Program-made: the position numbers and the translations under genes
Notes under the pieces: generated by a model
Database searches by the model: none
Told to the model about the DNA's origin: nothing
Seen by the model: only the letters and a program-made list of their open reading frames with translations
Source: Bacillus sp. cl95
Lineage (GTDB): Bacteria; Bacillota; Bacilli; Bacillales; Cytobacillaceae
Length of the DNA stretch: 64,000 nucleotides
Assembly: GCF_900115925.1 (NCBI RefSeq)
Contig: NZ_FOYF01000008.1
Coordinates: 1 to 64,000 of the forward strand
Direction: 5' to 3'
Shown: positions 17,984 through 25,458 of the stretch, piece after piece
How positions within the stretch are numbered: position 1 is the stretch's first letter
Layout of the letters: every line of letters begins with the position of its first letter

Positions 17984-18682
17984 ATGAAAATAATCATTTA
18001 TTTGTATGACGGAATAACAATGCTCGATGCTATTGGACCATATGAGGTTTTAAGGAATATGACTGATGCTGAAGTTTTTTTTGTTGCAGAAAGAATTGGT
18101 GAAATAAAGGCTGATTCTGGGTTCATAAATGTTAATGTGAAACATAGTATTTATGAAATGAAAGAGGCTGATATTTTAGTAATACCAGGTTCAACCATAG
18201 GATTTATAAATGAAATGAAAAATGAGAAAATATTAAAGTGGATAAAGGAAGTAGATAAATCTACAAAATGGACTACATCTGTTTGTTCAGGTTCTTTGTT
18301 ACTCGCTTCAGCAGGTTTACTCGATGGATTAAAAGCAACTTCACATTGGAAGCCAATCAATCTATTAAGTGATTACGGAGCTATACCTACAAGAGAAAGA
18401 GTTGTGGAACAAGGGAAATATATCACTGCTGCTGGTGTATCTGCAGGTATAGATATGGCTCTTTTTTTAGCTAATAAAATTGTCGGAGAAGATGAAGCTA
18501 AAGCTATTCAACTAACAATAGAATACGACCCTCAACCACTATTTTATTCTGGAAATTATTCAAATGCAGATGAAAAAATCATAAAAATTGCCGAGAAGAA
18601 ATTATCAAAAGCTGCAAAAAAAGCACTTGGTATACTGGGTTTGATAAAAAACTCAAAAAATATTCTCAAAATAATGAAATAG
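17984..18682 (+). CDS. DJ-1/PfpI family protein
   Basis: A 232-residue DJ-1/PfpI fold protein (class I glutamine-amidotransferase-like). The N-terminus IIIYLYDGITMLDAIGPYEV carries the usual family Asp/Glu region. The nucleophile-elbow Cys is in TTSVCSGSLLLA (about residue 105), followed by LLDGLKATSHW as in isonitrile hydratase/ThiJ-like members. The substrate is unknown. Base composition is lower in GC than the flanking core genes, and the gene opens an accessory island. The C-terminus carries a Lys-rich extension (KKLSKAAKKALGILG). Confidence 0.85.
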   Translation: MKIIIYLYDGITMLDAIGPYEVLRNMTDAEVFFVAERIGEIKADSGFINVNVKHSIYEMKEADILVIPGSTIGFINEMKNEKILKWIKEVDKSTKWTTSVCSGSLLLASAGLLDGLKATSHWKPINLLSDYGAIPTRERVVEQGKYITAAGVSAGIDMALFLANKIVGEDEAKAIQLTIEYDPQPLFYSGNYSNADEKIIKIAEKKLSKAAKKALGILGLIKNSKNILKIMK

Positions 18683-18933
18683 TGAGAGGTCTTACTCTGT
18701 TATGTAGTTCGATGATATTATTCATTAGAAGTGAAGAAGACTCGTCCAAACCCTATTGGCATATCAAAGGTAGCAATACTTTCAATCACGGTAATGTTAT
18801 TTCTGTAAGGGGATTAGATGCCAATGATAATACAAAAGTGTTAGACATTAAACCATATATTCCAGATTTTGATATTAGAGAAAATGCAAAACTACCTCAA
18901 TGGATGGATGATTTAATGAAAGGATATTTTTAA
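18682..18933 (+). pseudogene. 3' remnant of a TrmO/TsaA-type tRNA methyltransferase gene
   Basis: The C-terminal part of this 83-codon frame (VRGLDANDNTKVLDIKPYIP and beyond) matches the end of TrmO (YaeB/TsaA), the enzyme that N6-methylates t6A37 in tRNA. The N-terminal catalytic two-thirds is missing, and the first 30 codons do not look like the family. I read it as a truncated pseudogene at the junction with the DJ-1 gene, whose stop codon it abuts. A ribosome site is not evident. Confidence 0.65.
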
Positions 18934-19673
18934 TCTATATTTGTGTTTTATAAAGTTGGTTGTTCAACTATTCGAGGCTTTCCTTTAAGATTCGAGCTGT
19001 CATTGCGACAGCTTTTCTTTTTGGACTAAAGGGGTCAGTTCAATAAGTGATTATCATTAACATAGATTTTCACAAAAAGAAAAAGAAACATAACAGCTAT
19101 TATTTTCCTTTCATTCACTGAATCGCACGACCTCTGTGCTATGCGGGGGCGCCGTGATCGATTATGACTTTGACTAATGCTTCTATAAATATAGAAATTT
19201 AGATTTCAAGAAATTCTTTATCAAGTGGATGATTCATTTTTCTCCCCCGATTATAAGAATTAAATGCTTCTTCAAACATGTTAAAAAATTGATTGACCAA
19301 TGTATATTTTCTTTTGTCTAAATTTCGAATAAAAGAGTAGATAAATTATTAAAAAGAAACTAATACTAACCCATATGAATTGGACGTCAAAGGAATAAAC
19401 TTGTCATTCCAGCATTAAAAGAAATATTTCTAAAATGATGGGAATTTAAGGGGAAAATGGCATTTTCAAATACATCACCTACGATAGCTATTGCTATGTC
19501 TTTAGGAGTATTTCTTCAAAAGGGTTAAAAATAACGAGAATTAAAATGGAAAAAAGTACCTATTGTAATTTTGGATCTTTCACAAACCAATCTCGTTGAG
19601 TAATGAAATTAGGAACAATTTTAAATCAACAGATAATTTGATTTAAATAATAATCAAGTAGGTGAGCTTGGAT
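18934..19673. other. Gene graveyard between the TrmO remnant and the membrane-protein pair
   Basis: No intact gene. A likely hairpin AGCTGTC/GACAGCT with T-rich tail lies at 18995-19020. On the minus strand 19199-19345 is a 48-codon open stretch without a start (contains RNLDKRKYTLVNQFFNMFEE) that reads like a gene tail. On the plus strand short tails end around 19436 (NKLVIPALKEIFLK), and a 23-codon ORF at 19457-19528 (MAFSNTSPTIAIAMSLGVFL) has AAGGGG close upstream. These look like decayed fragments. Confidence 0.45.
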
Positions 19674-20162
19674 ATGATTATTGTCTTTATACTAGTTCTG
19701 ATTCTTTCAGTGCTTCTGTTATTTTCGTTTGTTATTATTCTAAATAGATTTGAAATGCTTGAGCTCATAGTCTTTTACTTATTCACTTCTTTTTTGTGCC
19801 AACATATCAACTTCAAGCTTTTTTCAGCGTATGAACGACTATCTGTGGCGAAAGGAATTATCCCTAAAATCATAAGTTTTCTTCATTTCGGATTGATATT
19901 ACCCATTCTCTTGATTTGGGTGTTTTACGTTTATCGTTCTAAAAATCCTCTTATTTATTCGCTCCTTTTTTCACTGATATGGGTGGGTTTTGATTTGTTT
20001 TCTAAACAACTCTTTTTGATGACAAATATTTTAGAATCTAAGACAACGTCATGGTACCCTGTTATCGATATAATTGTTTCGATTTTCGTTCTCCTTGTTT
20101 CTTTTAAATTTATGATTAAATTCATTTCTATATTAAAAAAAGAGAGGGTTGCTATTGAATAA
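19674..20162 (+). CDS. Small multi-pass membrane protein, first of a pair
   Basis: A 162-residue very hydrophobic protein with about four or five membrane segments (IVFILVLILSVLLLFSFVII, ILPILLIWVFYVY, LIYSLLFSLIWVGF and IIVSIFVLLVSF are segments or parts of them). I do not recognise a named domain with certainty. Arrangement and size resemble Bacillus membrane proteins found beside CBO0543-family genes. AGGTGAG lies 9 nt before ATG 19674, which is preferred over GTG 19662. It overlaps the next gene by 8 nt, so the two are probably translated together. Confidence 0.6.
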   Translation: MIIVFILVLILSVLLLFSFVIILNRFEMLELIVFYLFTSFLCQHINFKLFSAYERLSVAKGIIPKIISFLHFGLILPILLIWVFYVYRSKNPLIYSLLFSLIWVGFDLFSKQLFLMTNILESKTTSWYPVIDIIVSIFVLLVSFKFMIKFISILKKERVAIE

Positions 20163-20688
20163 TATCTTAAGTTTATTGAGGCCATTATCACCCAAAACTT
20201 TTGATGTAAATGAATATTTCGTCATTACAATAATGTTATTAGTCTGGGGCATATTTTTTCTTTTGCATAAAAAAGAACGTCTCTTACTTCACACTGAAAT
20301 CATTGCTATTATCACTTTCAATGTTTTTTTTGCCACAGTTGGTGATAGAATTTTAGCTGAACCTCCACTTGATTTTTATGACACGGTAGATTATGCACAT
20401 GGTGAATTTTTTGATTCTATTTTACAAGTTTTGGTTTATCCTATTCCTATCTTGATTTCAATACATTTCTATAGGAAATTCAAGCCGAATAAAGTGGTTT
20501 ACGTTATCTTGTGGGCCGGTATCCTAAGTGTCTTAGAATGGATATCAGAAAGATTCTTCAATGTCTTTCAGTATAATCACTGGCATATATTGCTTTCTTT
20601 TTGTTTCTATTTATTTGCCATCTTTGTGAATTTGAGTTTATCTAATAAAATAAATAAAATGATTAGATCCAAAAGCAGTACAACATGA
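20155..20688 (+). CDS. CBO0543-like membrane protein, second of a pair
   Basis: A 177-residue membrane protein with about five segments. It resembles the CBO0543 family of Bacillota (function unknown), including an ILSVLEWISERFFNVFQYNHW stretch like that family's conserved W/E/Y-rich end. TTG 20155 follows AGAGAGGG at a good distance; TTG 20149 is the alternative. The frame stays open for 58 more codons beyond its TGA (see next entry). Confidence 0.6.
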   Translation: MNNILSLLRPLSPKTFDVNEYFVITIMLLVWGIFFLLHKKERLLLHTEIIAIITFNVFFATVGDRILAEPPLDFYDTVDYAHGEFFDSILQVLVYPIPILISIHFYRKFKPNKVVYVILWAGILSVLEWISERFFNVFQYNHWHILLSFCFYLFAIFVNLSLSNKINKMIRSKSSTT

Positions 20689-20865
20689 AGGACTAGTTTT
20701 GAAGGTAAAGAGGTACTATTCAAAGTAATCGAGCAAGTACAAGTTGATACTTCTTCGAAAGTTTTATGTATCTTTGATGGAATAGTTTCCATTTCAGAAG
20801 AGGAATTAGAAATCAAAATGACGGTTGAAGGTGAATCACTGAACGGTGGTTACAATATTCGATGA
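20689..20865 (+). pseudogene. Start-less open frame continuing past the membrane-protein stop
   Basis: 58 codons in the same frame as the preceding gene, directly after its TGA at 20686-20688. The translation (FEGKEVLFKVIEQVQV, then LCIFDGIVSISEEELEIKM) looks like a soluble protein end, not a membrane protein. There is no start codon. Likely the tail of a deleted gene fused by a deletion; readthrough cannot be excluded. Confidence 0.4.
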
Positions 20866-20895
20866 AGAAAACAGAATAGTTAGTTAATTAACAGT

Positions 20896-20929
20896 GGCAT
20901 TGATCCAGGGAAGGGTTAATGCCCTTTTT
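20896..20929 (+). terminator. Probable terminator
   Basis: GGCATTGATCC pairs with GGGTTAATGCC (two G-U or weak pairs), then CTTTTTA. Confidence 0.7.
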
Positions 20930-20983
20930 ATTGAATTTCCTTAATGAGCTAATGGGGAGGCTTATTGGATAATTGAGGACAAC

Positions 20984-21006
20984 AAAAAACCGCACAAGTC
21001 GCGGTT
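20984..21006 (-). terminator. Terminator of the 40-residue ORF (minus strand)
   Basis: Reading the minus strand, AACCGC pairs with GCGGTT and is followed by TTTTTTG. Confidence 0.7.
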
Positions 21007-21049
21007 TGAAGTTCATTACTTAGGGAGGCTGTTTTAGTGGGCTAATATG

Positions 21050-21172
21050 CTAATCATTGTTTATTGGTTCTACAATTTGTTCTCTTGTAGGAGACCCATA
21101 TTGTTGATTAATTTCTTCTGCCAAAGCATCTAATACTTCATCAGATAGTAATGGATTATTTTCTTTAAACAT
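21050..21172 (-). CDS. Unannotated small protein, 40 residues
   Basis: A short ORF beginning MFKENNPLLSDEVLDALAEE and ending VEPINND. It has a perfect AGGAGG six nucleotides before its ATG (21179-21184 on the plus strand) and its own minus-strand terminator at 20984-21006. It is acidic, with a predicted central helix (DEVLDALAEEINQQY) and no signal or membrane segment. I do not recognise a family. It is divergent from the first KimA gene, and the two share about 200 bp of upstream sequence. Confidence 0.65.
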   Translation of the reverse strand: MFKENNPLLSDEVLDALAEEINQQYGSPTREQIVEPINND

Positions 21173-21376
21173 GTTAATCCTCCTTTTGAAAAGCGTTTCG
21201 TGTTCATTTCTTCTATGGCAGGGAATACGATCTACATTACGTATATTTACCCTTTTTTAGGGTTTTTATCTATTTCCATAAGAATCGTTTTTTGTACTTT
21301 TTTTCTTTTATTGCGAAAAACTCCGTTTAAGTGGGTAATATAAAAGGTATCAACATGATTAGGCGGTGAGTAATAA

Positions 21377-23203
21377 ATGATTTCATCCATAAAAAGGTTT
21401 TTAATTGGGCGACCACTGAAGTCCAACGAATTAGGAGAACAGAAACTTAACAAAACAAAAGCACTAGCGATCCTTTCTTCCGATGCTCTTTCATCAGTGG
21501 CATATGGTCCTGAACAAATATTGATCGTTTTGGTTACGATAGGAGCAGCAGCATTTTGGTACTCCATACCTATCGCGATCGGTGTATTAATTCTTTTAAC
21601 AGCTCTCATATTGTCTTATAGACAAATTATCTTTGCCTATCCTCATGGAGGGGGAGCCTACGTTGTTTCAAAAAACAACCTAGGAGTGAATGCTGGCTTA
21701 ATCGCTGGAGGCTCTCTTTTGGTGGACTACATCTTAACGGTTGCGGTAAGTGTGTCTGCGGGAACTGATGCTATTACATCTGCCTTTCCGAATTTACATG
21801 ATTTCAATGTGGAGATTGCCATTATTTTTGTGGTTTTCATCACTATATTAAACCTAAGAGGAGTAACGGAGTCTGCATCGGTATTAGCTTACCCCGTCTA
21901 CTTATTCGTTTTAGCCTTATTCATTTTAATTGGTGTGGGTCTTTACAAGATTCTAACAGGAGGAGTTGCGCCTGAATTACACACACCAATAGGCACCCCT
22001 GTGGCTGGGATTAGTTTGTTTATTCTTTTAAGGGCGTTTGCTTCGGGAAGTTCTGCCTTAACTGGGGTAGAAGCCATTTCAAATGCAATTCCAAACTTTA
22101 AAGATCCAGCACCTAATAATGCTTCAAAAACATTAATGGCGATGGGAGCCTTATTAGCCATCTTATTCTCAGGGATTGTTTATTTAGCTTACTATTATGG
22201 AATTTCTCCTAGGGCAGAAGTTACTGTTGTATCGCAAATTGCAGAGGAAACTTTCGGACGGAATTTCATGTACTTTTTCATACAAGGAACTACAGCTCTA
22301 ATATTAATACTCGCAGCAAACACAGGTTATTCAGCTTTTCCATTACTAGCAGTTAATCTTGCGAAAGATAAATTTATCCCAAGGATGTTTCTTAGTAGAG
22401 GAGACCGATTAGGTTACTCGAATGGTATCATCATACTTGGAATCACCTCAATCCTTTTAATAGTAGCTTTTCATGCTGAAACCGAGCATCTCATTCCACT
22501 TTACGCAGTAGGAGTGTTCATTCCATTTACGTTGTCCCAGACGGGAATGATACTAAAATGGATTCGGGAGAAGCCACAAGGATGGCTTCCCAAACTAGTG
22601 ATAAATTCGATAGGTGCTTTGATTAGTTTCATTGTCACAATCATGTTCTTCTTAACGAAATTTACTCAAGTATGGTCGATCTTAGTTTTTCTGCCTATCA
22701 TAATTTTTATTTTCTACCGAATAAAGAATCATTATGACGCAGTAGGAGATCAACTGAGGATTACGACTTGTGAGCCCGCAGTGCCGATTGAAGGAAATGT
22801 CATCATTGTACCAGTGGCAGGCATCACACATGTGGTAGAGAATTCAATAAATTATGCAAAATCTCTTTCGCCAAATCAAATTATTGCGGTTTACGTTGCT
22901 TTTGAAAGGCAGAATGAACATATATTTGAAGAAAAATGGAAGAAGTGGCAGCCTGATGTCAGACTCGTGACCCTGCACTCTCATTACAGAAGCATCATTC
23001 AACCGTTAACGAAGTTTGTTGATACAGTTGAACATAAAGCGAGTGAAGCCAACTACCGAGTTACCGTTGTCATCCCGCAATTTATTCCGAAACGTAGCTG
23101 GGAGAACATTCTTCATAATCAATCGAGCTTACTGATTCGTTCCTTCTTGCTGTTTCGCAGAAACGTAATTGTCACTACTGTTCCTTATCATCTGAAAAAA
23201 TAA
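21377..23203 (+). CDS. kimA: KimA-type high-affinity K+ transporter, paralogue 1 (no riboswitch)
   Basis: A 608-residue APC-superfamily K+/H+ symporter. The N-terminus (KRFLIGRPLKSNELGEQKL, SSDALSSVAYGPEQIL) and AYPHGGGAYVVSKNNLGVN match B. subtilis KimA (YdaO). There are 12 membrane helices in residues 30-460, then a cytoplasmic domain (IPVEGNV-like VPIEGNVIIVPVAGITHVV) that in KimA binds c-di-AMP. It is very similar along its whole length to the gene at 27969-29795. Unlike that copy, no ydaO-type leader precedes it: only about 200 bp separate it from the divergent small ORF. GGCGGTGAG precedes ATG 21377. Confidence 0.92.
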   Translation: MISSIKRFLIGRPLKSNELGEQKLNKTKALAILSSDALSSVAYGPEQILIVLVTIGAAAFWYSIPIAIGVLILLTALILSYRQIIFAYPHGGGAYVVSKNNLGVNAGLIAGGSLLVDYILTVAVSVSAGTDAITSAFPNLHDFNVEIAIIFVVFITILNLRGVTESASVLAYPVYLFVLALFILIGVGLYKILTGGVAPELHTPIGTPVAGISLFILLRAFASGSSALTGVEAISNAIPNFKDPAPNNASKTLMAMGALLAILFSGIVYLAYYYGISPRAEVTVVSQIAEETFGRNFMYFFIQGTTALILILAANTGYSAFPLLAVNLAKDKFIPRMFLSRGDRLGYSNGIIILGITSILLIVAFHAETEHLIPLYAVGVFIPFTLSQTGMILKWIREKPQGWLPKLVINSIGALISFIVTIMFFLTKFTQVWSILVFLPIIIFIFYRIKNHYDAVGDQLRITTCEPAVPIEGNVIIVPVAGITHVVENSINYAKSLSPNQIIAVYVAFERQNEHIFEEKWKKWQPDVRLVTLHSHYRSIIQPLTKFVDTVEHKASEANYRVTVVIPQFIPKRSWENILHNQSSLLIRSFLLFRRNVIVTTVPYHLKK

Positions 23204-23345
23204 CAGGTTTCTATAGACAATCATAGGTTTGATTTTGGAATCAATTTGCAATTTTGGATAAATGCCAGAAATAAGCATCTCGAAGCTTCTGGATCAAACG
23301 AATAGTATATGTCTCAGATGATATCTAAAACATGATTTTCGAAAT

Positions 23346-23369
23346 AGCTGCATTTCTGTGCAGCTTTTT
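23346..23369 (+). terminator. Probable terminator downstream of the first kimA
   Basis: AGCTGC pairs with GCAGCT, 8-nt loop, then TTTTTC. Confidence 0.65.
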
Positions 23370-23460
23370 CATTTTAAAAAAACGAGCCAGTGATTCTTAC
23401 ATTGTGAACAAATATACTTAAACTAACAGGGGCGATGCTTCAAAAACGAGGAATCGCTTT

Positions 23461-23501
23461 TTCCTTCTTCAAGTAATGGGTCAGGTTACTTGAAGAAGGA
23501 A
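23461..23501. other. Perfect 16-bp inverted repeat
   Basis: TTCCTTCTTCAAGTAA at 23461-23476 and its exact complement at 23486-23501 with a 9-nt loop (TGGGTCAGG). Weak T run on the plus strand. It may be a terminator for either side or a regulator site. Apart from this and the hairpin at 23346, the 23204-23591 gap shows nothing. Confidence 0.6.
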
Positions 23502-23591
23502 TTTTAATATTATTGTGGAATGATTTACCTTAGTAATGGTTTTGGTCGGTTGGTCTTACGATTATTTACCTAAAGATAAGGGAGACTTTTC

Positions 23592-24305
23592 ATGGTAAGA
23601 AAAAAGAAAAGATTAGAGGTAGCTTTTCCTAGTTGTAATGAGTTTCACCCGTCATTCATAGAAAAAATGATAAATCAACTCGATGAAAGCGGCAGTGAAT
23701 TATTAGGAGAACCGCTTGTAAATTGCATTTGGGGCTTCACTATTGACGGAGTTGATGTGGTATTTGATGAAGAGGGAAATGGTTATACATTGTTATCTAT
23801 TGTGGATTGGAGAAGTATGGGGAAAGATGTTGGAATAAAATGGAGCTCTCCAATGAAAAAGAGAGTCTCCCCAATAAGTAATGTTGCTGAGTTAAATATA
23901 ACATTTAGCTGGTGTGCAGATTTTCCGATAGAGGAATTAAGGATAAAAACCAAGAAAAAAACTGTTATTGTAGACTCAGTATCATTTCCATTTGATGTTG
24001 AGTATTCGGGTTTTATTGAATCAGATATACTAATTGAAGTAGCTTTATGTAAAAAAGGAAACGACGACGATAAACAACAGATAGATCATACATTAAAGCA
24101 AGCTTATAAAGATTGGAACATTGAAGCAAAAAACATATCTGGCCAATTGATAAAATCTATGAGGTATATAAGGAAATCAAGAAATAGGTATATTTTTTAT
24201 TTTGATTTGGGTAGTAGCGGCAACAAAGCAATCCACTTTCTTATTCAATCATTAGCAACTAACAAAAATTTGTGCATATCAAAAATATTTGTAAAGCAAA
24301 CATAA
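23592..24305 (+). CDS. Protein of unknown function (237 residues)
   Basis: I do not recognise a family. The protein is soluble, with no signal or membrane segment. The N-terminus is basic (MVRKKKRLEVAFPSC). The first half looks like mixed alpha/beta (CIWGFTIDGVDVVFDEEGNGYTL). Asp/Lys clusters occur mid-protein (KGNDDDKQQIDHTLKQAYKDW). The C-terminus reads DLGSSGNKAIHFLIQSLA. AAGGGAG precedes ATG 23592. It is low in GC and flanked by hairpins, so it is a single-gene transcription unit in the accessory region. Immunity-like proteins often look like this but there is no evidence for that here. Confidence 0.6.
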   Translation: MVRKKKRLEVAFPSCNEFHPSFIEKMINQLDESGSELLGEPLVNCIWGFTIDGVDVVFDEEGNGYTLLSIVDWRSMGKDVGIKWSSPMKKRVSPISNVAELNITFSWCADFPIEELRIKTKKKTVIVDSVSFPFDVEYSGFIESDILIEVALCKKGNDDDKQQIDHTLKQAYKDWNIEAKNISGQLIKSMRYIRKSRNRYIFYFDLGSSGNKAIHFLIQSLATNKNLCISKIFVKQT

Positions 24306-24644
24306 TTTTTCATTAACGGATGAGTAGTTTAAGATCCAGTGGTCCAATTATTCCTTAATAACTGAATGAAATCATAGGAACTTTACATTTCCCTGAAAAA
24401 ATAAAATGTTAAGAGAGGGACACATCTGTCTCTCGCTTTTTATATGGTTTTTCTCTATTATGGAAGCTGATTTTTATGATGAGACGAGAAATTCGTTGAT
24501 TGTATAATAAAGAATCTTAATTGGGAATTAAGAATAAAATATCTATAATTTGTAAGAAAATTCTATATAATAGAATTAGGGTATCATAGGGGATCTGCGG
24601 TGCTCTATTTTTATTAGATAAATAGATGGAGGGGGAAACATTCA
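24306..24644. other. Intergenic stretch with terminator
   Basis: A bulged hairpin (GAGAGGGACA with TGTCTCTC, about 24413-24434) followed by GCTTTTT probably ends the upstream gene. TATAAT-like boxes lie near 24504 and 24569 but lack clear -35 partners. No coding potential seen. Confidence 0.5.
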
Positions 24645-25127
24645 ATGTCTAATGATACTGAGGTTGTATTAGATAAAGGAAAACAAAATGATTCAAAAAT
24701 GAAATTAGAAAGAAAAGTAGAACGGAAAGAGGGAGAACCGACTCCAGCTTACATAGGAGCATCTTGGGCAGCGTTGATAGTAGGTGTTACGGCTTATCTT
24801 ATAGGCTTGTATAACGCAACGATGCAACTAAACGAAAAAGGATATTACTTTGCCGTTTTAGTATTCGGACTCTATTCAGCGGTATCTTTACAAAAAGCCG
24901 TAAGAGATAAAGATGAGGGAATACCCGTTACTAATATTTATTACGGGATTAGTTGGTTTGCACTTATTATATCTATTTCTTTAATGGTCATCGGATTATA
25001 CAATGCAGGAAGTATCGTTTTAAGTGAAAAAGGGTTTTATGGTATGGCATTTGTTCTCAGTTTATTTGCAGCCATAACGGTTCAAAAGAATATTAGAGAT
25101 GGACAGAGGGCAAGAGAAAGAGATTGA
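24645..25127 (+). CDS. YiaA/YiaB-type membrane protein (two YiaAB domains)
   Basis: A 160-residue protein with a charged N-terminal tail (residues 1-30) and two similar helix pairs, each with the YiaAB pattern [19 protein letters not shown] ... [25 protein letters not shown] and [19 protein letters not shown] ... [25 protein letters not shown]. The function is unknown. Strong site GGAGGGGGA before the ATG. Terminator at 25198. Confidence 0.85.
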   Translation: MSNDTEVVLDKGKQNDSKMKLERKVERKEGEPTPAYIGASWAALIVGVTAYLIGLYNATMQLNEKGYYFAVLVFGLYSAVSLQKAVRDKDEGIPVTNIYYGISWFALIISISLMVIGLYNAGSIVLSEKGFYGMAFVLSLFAAITVQKNIRDGQRARERD

Positions 25128-25197
25128 GTTAGTTTCAAATGATTACAACTCAACTAATGTTTAACTAGTGGAACATTACATTATCTGAAAAGTTAAA

Positions 25198-25230
25198 GGC
25201 AGTCTTCATTTATGGAGACTGTCTTTTCTT
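25198..25230 (+). terminator. Terminator of the YiaAB gene
   Basis: GGCAGTCTTC pairs with GGAGACTGTC, then TTTTCTT. Confidence 0.8.
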
Positions 25231-25240
25231 TTTAACGAAA

Positions 25241-25414
25241 GGCTGTTTTCGCATTGATTGTAGCTTTTCGTATGGTTCACTCATCTCGCTCTTTTTGTGG
25301 CTTCGTGGCTCTTTTCGAGAAGTTTCTGAACCGAGGTTTCATAACAAATCGTAAAAATCCAAAAGCCGATTTTTACTCTTGCTTGTGAAAACAACAAAGT
25401 TTACGAAAAGAGCC
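25241..25414. mobile_element. MITE-like element with perfect 8-bp duplication TAACGAAA
   Basis: 174 bp, non-coding. Ends GGCTGTTTTCGCATTG and, reverse complemented, GGCTCTTTTCGTAAAC. TAACGAAA flanks both sides (25233-25240 and 25415-25422). Same family as 9785-9886. Ends and an 8-bp duplication resemble ISL3-type insertion sequences, but no transposase is present. Confidence 0.78.
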
Positions 25415-25426
25415 TAACGAAAAAAG

Positions 25427-25449
25427 AAAAAGCAGCCGCAGCTGCTTTT
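25427..25449 (-). terminator. Terminator of the carboxypeptidase gene (bidirectional)
   Basis: AAAAGCAGC and GCTGCTTTT around a 4-nt loop; A/T runs on both sides suit either strand. Confidence 0.85.
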
Positions 25450-25458
25450 TTTAACTAT

